This document shows, in pieces, positions 9,748 to 19,356 of a stretch of DNA of 64,000 nt. Numbering within the stretch: position 1 is the first letter of the stretch; every line of letters begins with the position of its first letter. The DNA comes from Anaerolineae bacterium (GTDB taxonomy: Bacteria; Chloroflexota; Anaerolineae; Aggregatilineales; Aggregatilineaceae): assembly GCA_016926875.1 (NCBI GenBank), contig JAFGNU010000040.1, forward strand, positions 1 through 64,000. The letters are read 5' to 3'. The translations under genes were made by a program, and so were the position numbers. The notes beneath the pieces were generated by a model. The model searched no databases. It was not told where the DNA came from and worked only from the letters and a program-made list of their open reading frames with translations.

Positions 9748-9988
9748 AGAGCCGGACCTTTCTGTGTGTTGGCTGTTGTACATTGGCTGGGGAAATACTA
9801 ACACATAATGACGAGAATATGTGAAAAAAGCTGCTCGGATTTCGCCGTCTCGGCTGGCAGCAGAGGAGCGGCGTGAAAGCGGAGGATAGACGCGGCTGGT
9901 TAAGTTGCCCGCTCCTGGTATAATTCGCTCCGCAACAGCGCCTGGACCGGATTCCCTTGTAACTCCCAGGCAAGACGGCGAAACAACT

Positions 9989-11395
9989 ATGCATAGCGTG
10001 AAACCATCCCAACAATGCCCCATCTGCGGGGCGGTGCACCCGCTCTCGGCCAGGGCGTGCTCGATCTGCGGGGCGGCACTGCCCGGCGAGCCAACGCCGG
10101 TTTCGCCCATGCCGCCGGTCAAAGGACGCGGGACGGGTGCGCGCCCGCTGTACGATCCGGCTGAAGGGGATGACGACCTGTATGCCGGTGATTTGTCCGG
10201 CAGCCTGTGGCGCCGCTTCCTGGTGATTGGCGTGATTGTAGGGATTGCGTTGGGTGTGGGGATCGGCCTGATCATCGGCCAGATCACGGGGAATGGCGAC
10301 GGCAGCGACAGCCGCGCCGAACTGCAAATAGGGACGCCGGGCGGCACGGCCAGCCCAGGAAGTCCTTCGACGGCTGCACAGCCTGCTTTTTCACCCACGC
10401 CGCAAGCGACCGCCTCGCCAACTATCGCGCTGGCAACAGTCACGCCCGCGCCGCCCACGCCGACCGATACACCCACGCCGGGACCGTGCATGCAAACGGC
10501 GCAGGAAGGCGATACGGTGTATGGTATGGCGATTCGCTGCGGGCACCAGGATATGTCGGTTGTGGATATGATCCTGGAAATGAACGGGATGGACAGCGCA
10601 GAACAGCTCCAGCTCGGCCAGACGCTAGAGATTCCCTGGCCAACGCCGACACCGGGCGGTGAGCCGCCGACCGAAGCCGCACCGGAAACCGGGAGTGACG
10701 GCGAAGGCGTCGAAACGTCGGCGCTTGATACCACGGTGATGATCAACGAGTTCGGCACGCCGGATGTGCTGGCGACGTACCAGTTGGCAGAGCCTACGCT
10801 GCGCCCCGGCCAGGCGTGGCATACGATCCAGGCAGGTGAAACAATTCTGAGCATAGCGGTCCAGTATGAAACGACGGTGGAAACGCTGTCGCAGATCAAC
10901 CCGGAAGTGCCATTTTTGCAGTGTGATTACGGCATGGCGAGCGGGGGGGCGAACTGCTCGGTGATGTTGTACGAAGGGCAGCGTTTGCGCGTGCCGGTGC
11001 CGCTGCCGACTGAGACGCCGACCCCGACGCCGGTTGGGACGCTCACGCCGACGCCGACCATCACGCCGACGTTTAATGCGCCGTACCTGACCCTGCCGGA
11101 AGACGGCGCGCACTTCAACGCGGACCAGATGGTCACGCTGCGCTGGGGCAGCACCGGGACGCTGGCCGAGAACGAGCGCTATATTGTGCGCGTGCGGGAC
11201 CTGGATACCGGCGAGGAGTATGTCGCTCCGGTTCAGGATACGATGTACGTGCTGCCGGGTGGGTGGCAGCCGGAAGACCGGGATCGCCACACGTTTGAAT
11301 GGACGATCTCCACCGGGATTGTGGACGACCAGTATAACATCTTGAATGAAGAACATTTCACCGACCCCCGGCGGTTTACCTGGGACAGTCGGTAG
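9989..11395 (+). CDS. zinc ribbon - TM - LysM repeat protein
   Basis: N-term CPICGAVHPLSARACSICGAAL, TM helix, TP-rich linkers, two LysM-like segments; ATG at 9989 in frame with ORF 9905..11395. Confidence 0.7.
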   Translation: MHSVKPSQQCPICGAVHPLSARACSICGAALPGEPTPVSPMPPVKGRGTGARPLYDPAEGDDDLYAGDLSGSLWRRFLVIGVIVGIALGVGIGLIIGQITGNGDGSDSRAELQIGTPGGTASPGSPSTAAQPAFSPTPQATASPTIALATVTPAPPTPTDTPTPGPCMQTAQEGDTVYGMAIRCGHQDMSVVDMILEMNGMDSAEQLQLGQTLEIPWPTPTPGGEPPTEAAPETGSDGEGVETSALDTTVMINEFGTPDVLATYQLAEPTLRPGQAWHTIQAGETILSIAVQYETTVETLSQINPEVPFLQCDYGMASGGANCSVMLYEGQRLRVPVPLPTETPTPTPVGTLTPTPTITPTFNAPYLTLPEDGAHFNADQMVTLRWGSTGTLAENERYIVRVRDLDTGEEYVAPVQDTMYVLPGGWQPEDRDRHTFEWTISTGIVDDQYNILNEEHFTDPRRFTWDSR

Positions 11396-11457
11396 TGAAC
11401 GCAGCGTTTGAGTTATTGGGGGGCGTGTACGGTCAAGGTAGCGAGAGGAAGTTGTGA

Positions 11458-12597
11458 ATGATACGCCGTGTGTGCTTGATTGTGCCGGTGATGTTGAGCC
11501 TGGTACTGCTGGGCGCGGCCTGTGGTGGCGAAACGGAAGACAAGCCGGATAAGCTGTCCCCGACGCCGCCGCCCGGCCCGGACAGTCTCAGCCCGACGGT
11601 TGTTCTGGCTGCTCCTACGCAAACGGCTGTTGGCCCAACGCTGACGCCGTCGCCTACCATCCCCCCGACGATCACACCAACCAACCCGCCACCGCCTGCC
11701 GCGCCGACCGATACGCCGCTGCCGACCGAGACACCAGGGCCGTATGAGCACGTGATCCAGGCGGGCGATACGTGTGTTAGCATCGCGTACCAGTACGGGC
11801 ATGTGCACCCGGATGTGGTTGGCGTGATCCGCACGCTGAACAACCTGCGTGACCCGTGTGTGCTGCCGGGGCCGGGCAGTTCGATCCTGGTGCCGCGCCC
11901 AACGGCCACCCCGACGGAAGTCGGCGCAGACCTGACGCAAACGGTGATAGCGACCAGCGCGCCGCCGATGATCGACCTGGGCACAGAGGAAACCTACGCC
12001 GTCCAGGTATACGCCGTGCAGGAGGGCGATACGCTGAGCAGCGTCGCTATCGACAACGACACGTCACTCAAGATGATCTGCGAGTTGAACCAGATTCCCG
12101 ACCAGAATCCCAACGGGATCGACTGCCGGGGCTGCACGTGGGAATCGGCGAACTGCTGCTGTCCAAACCCGCCGGTGCTGTCGGTGGGGCAGGAGCTGTT
12201 TGTGCCTGCGCCCACGCCGACACCCACCTACACACCTACTTTCAGCGGCAGCGAGACGCCAACCCCTACGCCCACGCACCGGGCGCCGCAGCCGGTGTAC
12301 CCGCCGGATGGCGCCAGCATCGCCGGGGCCGTGCGCCTGACATGGCTGACGGTTGGGCCGCTGGCAGACGATGAGTTTTACCTGGTGACGGTGCGCGAAG
12401 AAACAACCGGTGCAGCCTACAGCGCCGAAACACGCCAGTTGTCGCTGGATATACCGGATAACTACCTGCCGACCGACGGGCAGGCGCGTACGTTTATATG
12501 GCAGGTATCGGTTGTACGGGCGGGACAAGACGACCTGTTGTACCCGACCGGCGCGGTTGTGCCAGAACGCCGGTTCATCTGGCGCGGCTGGGAGTAG
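11458..12597 (+). CDS. LysM domain lipoprotein
   Basis: Lipobox LLGAACGG, TP-rich linker, LysM motifs 'HVIQAGDTCVSIAYQYG' and 'YAVQEGDTLSSVAIDND'. Confidence 0.75.
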   Translation: MIRRVCLIVPVMLSLVLLGAACGGETEDKPDKLSPTPPPGPDSLSPTVVLAAPTQTAVGPTLTPSPTIPPTITPTNPPPPAAPTDTPLPTETPGPYEHVIQAGDTCVSIAYQYGHVHPDVVGVIRTLNNLRDPCVLPGPGSSILVPRPTATPTEVGADLTQTVIATSAPPMIDLGTEETYAVQVYAVQEGDTLSSVAIDNDTSLKMICELNQIPDQNPNGIDCRGCTWESANCCCPNPPVLSVGQELFVPAPTPTPTYTPTFSGSETPTPTPTHRAPQPVYPPDGASIAGAVRLTWLTVGPLADDEFYLVTVREETTGAAYSAETRQLSLDIPDNYLPTDGQARTFIWQVSVVRAGQDDLLYPTGAVVPERRFIWRGWE

Positions 12598-12629
12598 GGG
12601 GAAGACATATTTCCTGCCAGACAAGACAA

Positions 12630-12659
12630 CGCCCCACCGGCAACCCGGCGGGGTGTTTT
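12630..12659 (+). terminator. intrinsic terminator
   Basis: CGCCCCACCGG CAAC CCGGCGGGGTG TTTT. Confidence 0.6.
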
Positions 12660-12689
12660 GATTCGATAGCGTGACGGGTGCGGATCGTG

Positions 12690-13043
12690 TTAGTCGCTTT
12701 TGGGAGTGGGCGTGACGCCGATCAGCGTGAAGTTGGAATCCTGGCCACGTTTGGGCACCATCACCGTGCCGCTTTTGTCTGCACAGTTCAGATCGCTGCC
12801 TGGACGACCGGCATACGTGACCTCGTAGCGATAGATGACCGCTGGCTCGATCTCCACCGTCAGCGTTCTACCCTCGCTGAGAGCCTGTTCTTCAACGGTG
12901 CCGGACTCGGTGTTGGTGATCTTGATCGTGGCGATGCCGCACTCGGTTTTGTTGGTGAACGTGAGCGTTGTCTCGTTGTCCTGGCACGCCGCCAGTAGCA
13001 GCGACACCACAAGTATGAGCAATAGGAACCAACGTCGCTTCAT
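12690..13043 (-). CDS. small lipoprotein
   Basis: 117 aa, signal peptide with lipobox LLLAACQD. Confidence 0.65.
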   Translation of the reverse strand: MKRRWFLLLILVVSLLLAACQDNETTLTFTNKTECGIATIKITNTESGTVEEQALSEGRTLTVEIEPAVIYRYEVTYAGRPGSDLNCADKSGTVMVPKRGQDSNFTLIGVTPTPKSD

Positions 13044-13155
13044 GATTCTCTCCTTACCTCGACCGCCGGATTATAGAGATGCCGCCAGTAAAAAACAAAC
13101 ACTGTTGTATGGTACACTCGGGATGTTATACGGTGACAAACAGGAGCATTGAAAC

Positions 13156-14112
13156 ATGGTCGATATGGTGCGCGCGGTCGTGTTTGATGGCATGTTGCAG
13201 GTGATCAGGCGCCCGCGCCCGGTCCCCGCCGCTGATGAAGCGCTGATCCGGCTGCGCGTGGGAGGAATCTGCAATACGGACCTGGAATTAATGCAGGGGT
13301 ACAAGGGTTTTTCGGGCACGCTGGGCCATGAATTTGTCGGGGAAGTGATCGAAGGGGCGGCGGCGTGGGCCGGTCGGCGGGTGGTAGGTGAGATCAACAT
13401 CACGTGTGGCGAATGTGACATGTGCTGCCGGGGGATGCCGACACACTGCCGCCAGCGGCGAACGTTGGGCCTGTGGGATTACGACGGCGCGTTTGCCGAC
13501 GTGTTTCGGCTGGTGATTCGGAACATGCTGCCGGTCCCAGAGTCGGTGCCCGACGAGGCAGCAGTATTCACCGAACCGCTGGCGGCGGCGTGCCAGATCG
13601 TGGAATCGGCACATATCCGCCCCGGCGACAAGGTGGTCCTGATTGGCGCTGGTAAGCTGGGGATGCTGGCCGCGCAGGTGATTCGATTGACAGGCGCGGA
13701 CCTGTCCGTGATCGTGCGGCGCGAGCGGCAGGCGACATTGCTGGCGGGTTGGGGTATCCGGGCTGTTGAACGGGCGGTGGTGCCGGACGGGCGAGCGGAC
13801 GTAGTGGTCGATTGTACCGGGAATGCCGAGGGGTTCGCCGCTGCGCTGGACCTGGTGCGACCACGCGGCGCGATTGTGCTCAAGAGCACGTATGCCGGGA
13901 TGCCGCAGGCGGACCTGACACGCATCGCTGTGAACGAGATTCACGTGATCGGCAGCCGGTGCGGGCCGTTTGGGGCGGCGCTGCGCCTGTTGGAACAGGA
14001 ACTCGTAGACGTCAAAGCGCTGATCGACGCGCGCTACACACTTGACGAAGCTGTACAGGCATTCGAACACGCCGCGCAGCCGGGCGTGCTCAAGGTCTTG
14101 TTGACGCCGTAG
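13156..14112 (+). CDS. zinc-dependent MDR-family alcohol dehydrogenase
   Basis: GHEFVGEVIEG, GGICNTDLELMQGYKGF, CGECDMCCRGMPTHC zinc motif, nucleotide-binding region 'VVLIGAGKLGMLAAQV'. Confidence 0.85.
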   Translation: MVDMVRAVVFDGMLQVIRRPRPVPAADEALIRLRVGGICNTDLELMQGYKGFSGTLGHEFVGEVIEGAAAWAGRRVVGEINITCGECDMCCRGMPTHCRQRRTLGLWDYDGAFADVFRLVIRNMLPVPESVPDEAAVFTEPLAAACQIVESAHIRPGDKVVLIGAGKLGMLAAQVIRLTGADLSVIVRRERQATLLAGWGIRAVERAVVPDGRADVVVDCTGNAEGFAAALDLVRPRGAIVLKSTYAGMPQADLTRIAVNEIHVIGSRCGPFGAALRLLEQELVDVKALIDARYTLDEAVQAFEHAAQPGVLKVLLTP

Positions 14113-14113
14113 T

Positions 14114-15406
14114 CTATTGGTCGTGACCTGACGGTATTAGCTCGGCGCTGCCGGGTGGTATTCCGGGCGTGGCGCGTTTTTCGGCCAACGGCAGGCCAAA
14201 GTAAAAGGTTGTGCCTTCGCCGTGCTCGCTTTCCAGGTCCATTTCGCAGCCGTGCGCCTCGACAATGCGGCGGGCAATCGATAACCCCAGGCCAGTGCCC
14301 GCTGTATCGTGGGCTGTGCTGGCGACGCGGAAGAATTTGTCAAAGACGTGCTGCTGATCTTCTTCGCTGATGCCGTACCCCGTATCACGCACGCTGACCA
14401 ACACGCGGCAGGGTGGGCCGGTTTCGTCGGCTGGCAGCACCCTGACCGTACAGGTGATCGTGCCATTATCGCGATTGTATTTGACCGCATTAGTCAGCAG
14501 GTTCAGGATGACCTGTTTCACTTTATCACGGTCGGCTTCGGTATCGACCTCTTCAGCTTGCAGGATGATCTGTATGTCGCGCTCGGCAGCCTGCGGCCTG
14601 ATCAGATCAATGCATTCTGCCACCAGCGCCCGCAGGGAGAAGCCTTTGGGTCTCAGCCGCGTGCGGCCCGATTCCAGGCGCGCAAGGTCCAGGAAGTCGG
14701 TGGTCATCTTGGTCAGACGCTCGGTTTCCTGCTGCATGGTGAGCATCACTTCGGTTCGCTGCTCGTCGGGGAAGGTCGGGCGCAGCAGCAGCGACGTGCT
14801 GGCCTTGAGCGCGGCCAGCGGCGTGCGCAGTTCGTGAACCATCTCGGCGATAAAGTCGCTTTGTTGGAATAACTGGGCGTTGTGGACGGCGATGGCCGCC
14901 TGGTTAGCGAGGGCGGTCAGCGTGTTGACGTCGTCTTCGGTCCAGTTTTTATCACCGAGCTTGTTGATCGCTTCCACGACGCCGATGACCCTGTTGTGAA
15001 TTTTCATCGGGACCGCCAGCAGGTTTCGCGTACTGAACAGGGTTGTTTTATCCACGCTGGCATACCAGCGCGGATCGTTGTGTACATCCTGTACCAGTGC
15101 GGGTTCGCTGTGACTGACAACCCAACCTGCCAGGCTGCCATCAATGGGAACGGGAATAGCGGCCATAGCGCTGCCGCTCATGTTGGATGCGGCCTCAAAG
15201 CGCAGCTCGCCGGACGCCGAGTCAAGCAGCAGGATCGAAGCTTCCTCGGTGTTGGTCAGTTCGGCGGCAGCGTTGGTGATGCGGTTCAGCAGCGCGCCCA
15301 GGTCCAGCGTTGAGTTCAACTGGCGGCTGAGTTCCATCAAGCGTTCGTACCGTGCCATCAACTGCCGGTAGCTGTCGATACTCACATAGCCCGGTGGCGC
15401 AGTCAT
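14114..15406 (-). CDS. GAF domain sensor histidine kinase
   Basis: GAF domain; H-box 'MVHELRTPLAALKAS'; N/G boxes 'NLLTNAVKYN', 'DTGYGIS', 'GTGLGLSIAR'. Confidence 0.9.
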   Translation of the reverse strand: MTAPPGYVSIDSYRQLMARYERLMELSRQLNSTLDLGALLNRITNAAAELTNTEEASILLLDSASGELRFEAASNMSGSAMAAIPVPIDGSLAGWVVSHSEPALVQDVHNDPRWYASVDKTTLFSTRNLLAVPMKIHNRVIGVVEAINKLGDKNWTEDDVNTLTALANQAAIAVHNAQLFQQSDFIAEMVHELRTPLAALKASTSLLLRPTFPDEQRTEVMLTMQQETERLTKMTTDFLDLARLESGRTRLRPKGFSLRALVAECIDLIRPQAAERDIQIILQAEEVDTEADRDKVKQVILNLLTNAVKYNRDNGTITCTVRVLPADETGPPCRVLVSVRDTGYGISEEDQQHVFDKFFRVASTAHDTAGTGLGLSIARRIVEAHGCEMDLESEHGEGTTFYFGLPLAEKRATPGIPPGSAELIPSGHDQ

Positions 15407-16164
15407 TGCATATTCTCCAATGCGGTGGCAAGCCGTGGTAGTATCTCGACGACGTCTGCGTGGAACACGACATCGGCAAGCCCATCTACAGGTGTTTCAG
15501 TCTTGTTCACAAGGATCAGCGAGGCGCCCATTCGCCGCGCGATGACCGGCAGTCCGGCTGCCGGGTAAACGGTGAGCGACGATCCGGCGAGCAGCATTAC
15601 ATCACACCGCTGTGTTTCGTGCCAGGCGTTCATCACCGCCTGCGCCGGGAGCTGCTCTCCGAACAGGATGACGTTGGGCTTAAGCGTGTGATCACACATA
15701 GGGCATCGAGGCAGCGTGCCGCCCTCTAAAAAACCCTGAATATACGGCTCGGCAGGATAGACTTGAAAGCAGTGAATACACGTCATTTCACGCAGGTGAC
15801 CGTGCACTTCGTAGACGGTCTGGGAACCGGCGCGCGTGTGCAGCATGTCGATATTTTGCGTGATGACGCTCTTGAGCTTGCCGCAGGTTTCCATCTGCGC
15901 CAGGGCGCGGTGGGCGTCGTTTGGGGCGGCGTCGAAAATGGTGTATGCCAGCGGACGGAGCCAGTTGTAGAAGGATTCGGGGCTGCGGCGGAAGACGCGC
16001 ATACTGGCAACTTCCATCGGATCGGCCATATCCCACAAACCGGTGTGGGCGCTGCGGAAATCTGGAACGCCGGACGGCGTGCTGATGCCTGCGCCGGTCA
16101 GGGCGACGACGTGCTGGGCGCGATGCAGCAAATCTATGGCGAGATTGAGCGCTTGTGTGTACAT
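15403..16164 (-). CDS. Sir2-family NAD-dependent protein deacylase
   Basis: VVALTGAGISTPSGVPDFRS, ITQNIDMLHTRAGS, 'CIHC...CPMC' zinc motif, 'LLAGSSLTVYPAAGLP'. Confidence 0.92.
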   Translation of the reverse strand: MYTQALNLAIDLLHRAQHVVALTGAGISTPSGVPDFRSAHTGLWDMADPMEVASMRVFRRSPESFYNWLRPLAYTIFDAAPNDAHRALAQMETCGKLKSVITQNIDMLHTRAGSQTVYEVHGHLREMTCIHCFQVYPAEPYIQGFLEGGTLPRCPMCDHTLKPNVILFGEQLPAQAVMNAWHETQRCDVMLLAGSSLTVYPAAGLPVIARRMGASLILVNKTETPVDGLADVVFHADVVEILPRLATALENMQ

Positions 16165-16304
16165 GGGCAGACTATACCCTATATCCTACACGTTTGCTGC
16201 TGCGGCATGTGGTATATATGACACGATTCCACAGCAAAAAAACCTGTAGAATCGTTGACTGGTTGAGATGATTGTTACAGCATAGGCGACCGGTGGTTAC
16301 ATGT

Positions 16305-17456
16305 TCACGCGTCTCGCGCCACTCCGCCTCGGACATGCACGATTTCTTCGGCCAGCTTTCTGAACTGGTTGGCGACGATAGAATTTGGCTGGTATAAGAT
16401 GATCGGGAAACCCGCTTCGGCAGCCTGGAAAACCAGGTCTGGAGCAGGTGAGATAATCGCGGTCATCTCATGGCTGAGGATTTGCTCTGCTTCCTGCCAG
16501 GGGATTTGCAGGCTCGACTGGGTGCGGTTGATCAGCACGATATTCACGCGAGATGATGACAACCCTGCCTGCCCGATCTCGCTAAGTATTTCGCGCGCCA
16601 GCGAGAGGGCGACACGGGTTGGCTCGACGGCCAGCGTAAGCTGATCCATCTCCGGGATCAGGCGGGCAGACAACCGGTTAAGCCCTGCGCCGAGATCAAG
16701 CAGCACATTGCGGCCAAGTGTTCGCAGGTGCCGGACGATCATCGCGGCGCTGTCGGGCGCGATATTGAGCAGCGATTCCTTGGGGCGAGACGAAGACAGC
16801 AGCAGGCGGATATTACTGCTGTGCGTCACCAGTTCGTTTTCGACAGCACGCGCGGTGATCTCACTGGTTGGGCGTGACAGCAAGTTCGCCATCCCGGTTG
16901 AGCGGGCAAAGCCCAGCGAGAGGCCGAGTGTGCTCTGTCCCAGCCTGAAGTCGGCCAGGATGGTAGATTCCTGCTGCGCTAACGCGGCTGCAATATTGGT
17001 TGCGAGAGTGGTGGTACCGGCGCCGCCTTTGGCTCCCAGGAAGCCTATCACCAGGGTCTGGTTGGTCGTAGGACGCCGTTGGGCGGCGCTGCGTGCCAAA
17101 ACGGCCTTGACACGAGAAGCCAGCTCGGCGGGATGGGTGGGCTTGGTCAGGTAGTCGTCGGCTCCGGCTTCGAACCCGGCAACCTTGTCATCGACCATCG
17201 TTTTAGCCGTGAACATGATGATCGGGATTCCCTGGGTACCGGCGTTCTGGCGCAGGCGGCGGCAGACCTCGTACCCGTCCATGTCCGGCATCATAATATC
17301 CAGGATGATCAGGTCAGGGCGTTCGGTGTTTGCTTTGCCGAGAGCTTGCTGCCCGTTATTTGCTACGATAATCTCGTATCCCTGGCGCTGCAGCATCAGC
17401 CCAATGAGTTTGAGACTGTCGAGATCGTCGTCAACGATCAGGATTCTTTCGGTCAT
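16305..17456 (-). CDS. response regulator receiver - ParA/MinD-like ATPase fusion (CpaE-like)
   Basis: Intact REC (VDDD, LDIMMPDMDG, FTAKT, LTKP) followed by 'GFLGAKGGAGTTTLATNIAAALA' deviant Walker A; start MTERILIV chosen. Confidence 0.85.
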   Translation of the reverse strand: MTERILIVDDDLDSLKLIGLMLQRQGYEIIVANNGQQALGKANTERPDLIILDIMMPDMDGYEVCRRLRQNAGTQGIPIIMFTAKTMVDDKVAGFEAGADDYLTKPTHPAELASRVKAVLARSAAQRRPTTNQTLVIGFLGAKGGAGTTTLATNIAAALAQQESTILADFRLGQSTLGLSLGFARSTGMANLLSRPTSEITARAVENELVTHSSNIRLLLSSSRPKESLLNIAPDSAAMIVRHLRTLGRNVLLDLGAGLNRLSARLIPEMDQLTLAVEPTRVALSLAREILSEIGQAGLSSSRVNIVLINRTQSSLQIPWQEAEQILSHEMTAIISPAPDLVFQAAEAGFPIILYQPNSIVANQFRKLAEEIVHVRGGVARDA

Positions 17457-17693
17457 GCAGTGCCACCATATAGCTTGTATAAGCGAACCATTGCAGTAGT
17501 ACTGATGCGAGTGTAGCACGGATAGATAAGCGATGCAAGACACGTAAAGGTTTGTCGTAATTGAATAGTGATTACATTGCTCGTGATCTGGGGTGGTGAT
17601 ATAATCCAGGATTGATTAAGGTGTAGGCCACATCGTTAACGTGGACAAGACATAGGCCGCCGGGATCACCGGTGTGGGGCAGGGTATTTTTGG

Positions 17694-19262
17694 ATGACTT
17701 TCGAGGAATTGCAGGCGCAGCTTAACCAGTACACAGAACAGCAGCAGTTGTTACTAAATGTTACGCACCAGATTGCCGGAAGCCTGGGATTGGACGAAAC
17801 GATCCCGCATATTTTGGGTGGTGTCCAGCGGGCGATCCAGGCGGACGGTGTGCGGCTGCTGCTAACCGAAGGGAACGCATCCAGGCAGGCCTATGCCATT
17901 GGCCCCCAGGCCGAAGCAATGGCGGAAGCTGACGCCCAGGTGCTTGATCTGGTGAGCGCGCACGGCGAGATCGAGATATCAAGCGACGATGTCCGGTCAA
18001 ACGCCTTGTTTTTACCTGCGCCACTGGTGTCCTTAATTGCTGTGCCGCTGGTGGCCCACCAGACACAGCACGGGCTGTTGTGGGCGGGCTTTAGCGCTCC
18101 TCATACATTTGGTGATGCCGAACGCGCCTTTTTGTCTATTCTGGCGGGACAAGCCGCGATTGCCATTGCCAATGCGCGGTCGTTCGAGTCGGCGCGCAGG
18201 CGGCGTGAATGGCTGGCGGCGGTGCTGGCAAGCACGCCCGACCCGGTGCTGGTCGTAGACCGTGAACTGTGCCTGCAATTGGTAAACCCGCCCGCACAGG
18301 CGTTGTTTGCAGCACCGGATGAGGATGTCATCGGCCAACCGCTTGACCAGGTTGTGCGCGTACCCGGACTGCTCGCCCTGTTCCGCGAGGGCGATCAACC
18401 GGAGGCGCCGCAGATGATGGAATACACCGCCGAAAACGGGCAGGCGTACTCGCCACGGGTTTCAACGGTCGAAACCGAAAGCGGCCAGATGGCGGGCTGG
18501 GTGCTGGTCCTGCGCGATATATCGCATTTCAAGCGCTTGAACGACAGCATGTCCAATTTTTTGAGCACAGTGTCGCATGACATGCGTTCCCCCCTGACAT
18601 TTATGAAGGGCTACCTGGACATGCTGGGCATGATCGGCACGCTCAACGATAAGCAGGTTGAGTTTGTAGACAAAATAGCGGTCGGCGTGGTCCAGATGTC
18701 TGACATGGTCGAGAAAGTCCTGGAAGCGGGCAAGCTTGATCCGGTGACGGGCAGCTATGAACTGCTGCGCGAACCGTGCGACGTGGTTGAGATCATCGAG
18801 AAGATGGTGATCGGACTGGTAGAGCCTGCCAATAAAAAACCGCTTGAATTCACCTGGACGATTGATCCGGATATTCCCATGCTGAATGTAGACCGCGCGA
18901 TGTTGTCGAGCGCGTTCACCAATCTGGCCGAAAACGCTATCAAGTATACGCCTGAAGGCGGCAGCGTACATGTGCATGTTGGGATCAGCTCGGATGAGCT
19001 ACTATTCCAGGTGACGGATAACGGGTACGGAATCAGCCGGGAAAACCAGGACAAGCTGTTCAAGCGCAACGTGCGGATTCACCGCAAGGAATGGAAGCGG
19101 GTGAAAGGTAGCGGGTTGGGCTTGTTTATCGTCAAGAACGTAGCGCAGCGCCACGGCGGTGATGCCTGGGTTGACAGCGTGGAAGGCGAAGGTAGCACGT
19201 TTTATCTCTCGATCCCATTGGAAGGGCCAAACCTGGTCGGCGGCGGAGCCAGGGGGACGTAA
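17694..19262 (+). CDS. GAF-PAS sensor histidine kinase
   Basis: H-box 'STVSHDMRSPLTFMKGYLDM', 'NLAENAIKYTPEGG', 'GSGLGLFIVKNV'. Confidence 0.9.
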   Translation: MTFEELQAQLNQYTEQQQLLLNVTHQIAGSLGLDETIPHILGGVQRAIQADGVRLLLTEGNASRQAYAIGPQAEAMAEADAQVLDLVSAHGEIEISSDDVRSNALFLPAPLVSLIAVPLVAHQTQHGLLWAGFSAPHTFGDAERAFLSILAGQAAIAIANARSFESARRRREWLAAVLASTPDPVLVVDRELCLQLVNPPAQALFAAPDEDVIGQPLDQVVRVPGLLALFREGDQPEAPQMMEYTAENGQAYSPRVSTVETESGQMAGWVLVLRDISHFKRLNDSMSNFLSTVSHDMRSPLTFMKGYLDMLGMIGTLNDKQVEFVDKIAVGVVQMSDMVEKVLEAGKLDPVTGSYELLREPCDVVEIIEKMVIGLVEPANKKPLEFTWTIDPDIPMLNVDRAMLSSAFTNLAENAIKYTPEGGSVHVHVGISSDELLFQVTDNGYGISRENQDKLFKRNVRIHRKEWKRVKGSGLGLFIVKNVAQRHGGDAWVDSVEGEGSTFYLSIPLEGPNLVGGGARGT

Positions 19263-19299
19263 TCTCGTCCCTGCCCGGTCTTAATTACTGTGTGCAGCG

Positions 19300-19325
19300 C
19301 CCCGGCCAGTCCGGGGTTTGTTTTA
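19300..19325 (+). terminator. intrinsic terminator
   Basis: CCCCGG CCAGT CCGGGG TTTGTTTT. Confidence 0.65.
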
Positions 19326-19356
19326 GGCCAGCGTATCAGTGTGATAGGAAAACGGT

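Noticed and set aside
9748-10899. N-terminal extension of the 753-aa minus-strand ORF
   Set aside because: Overlaps the zinc ribbon-LysM gene on the plus strand; the extension has low-complexity VGVGV composition and the real start is at 9747.
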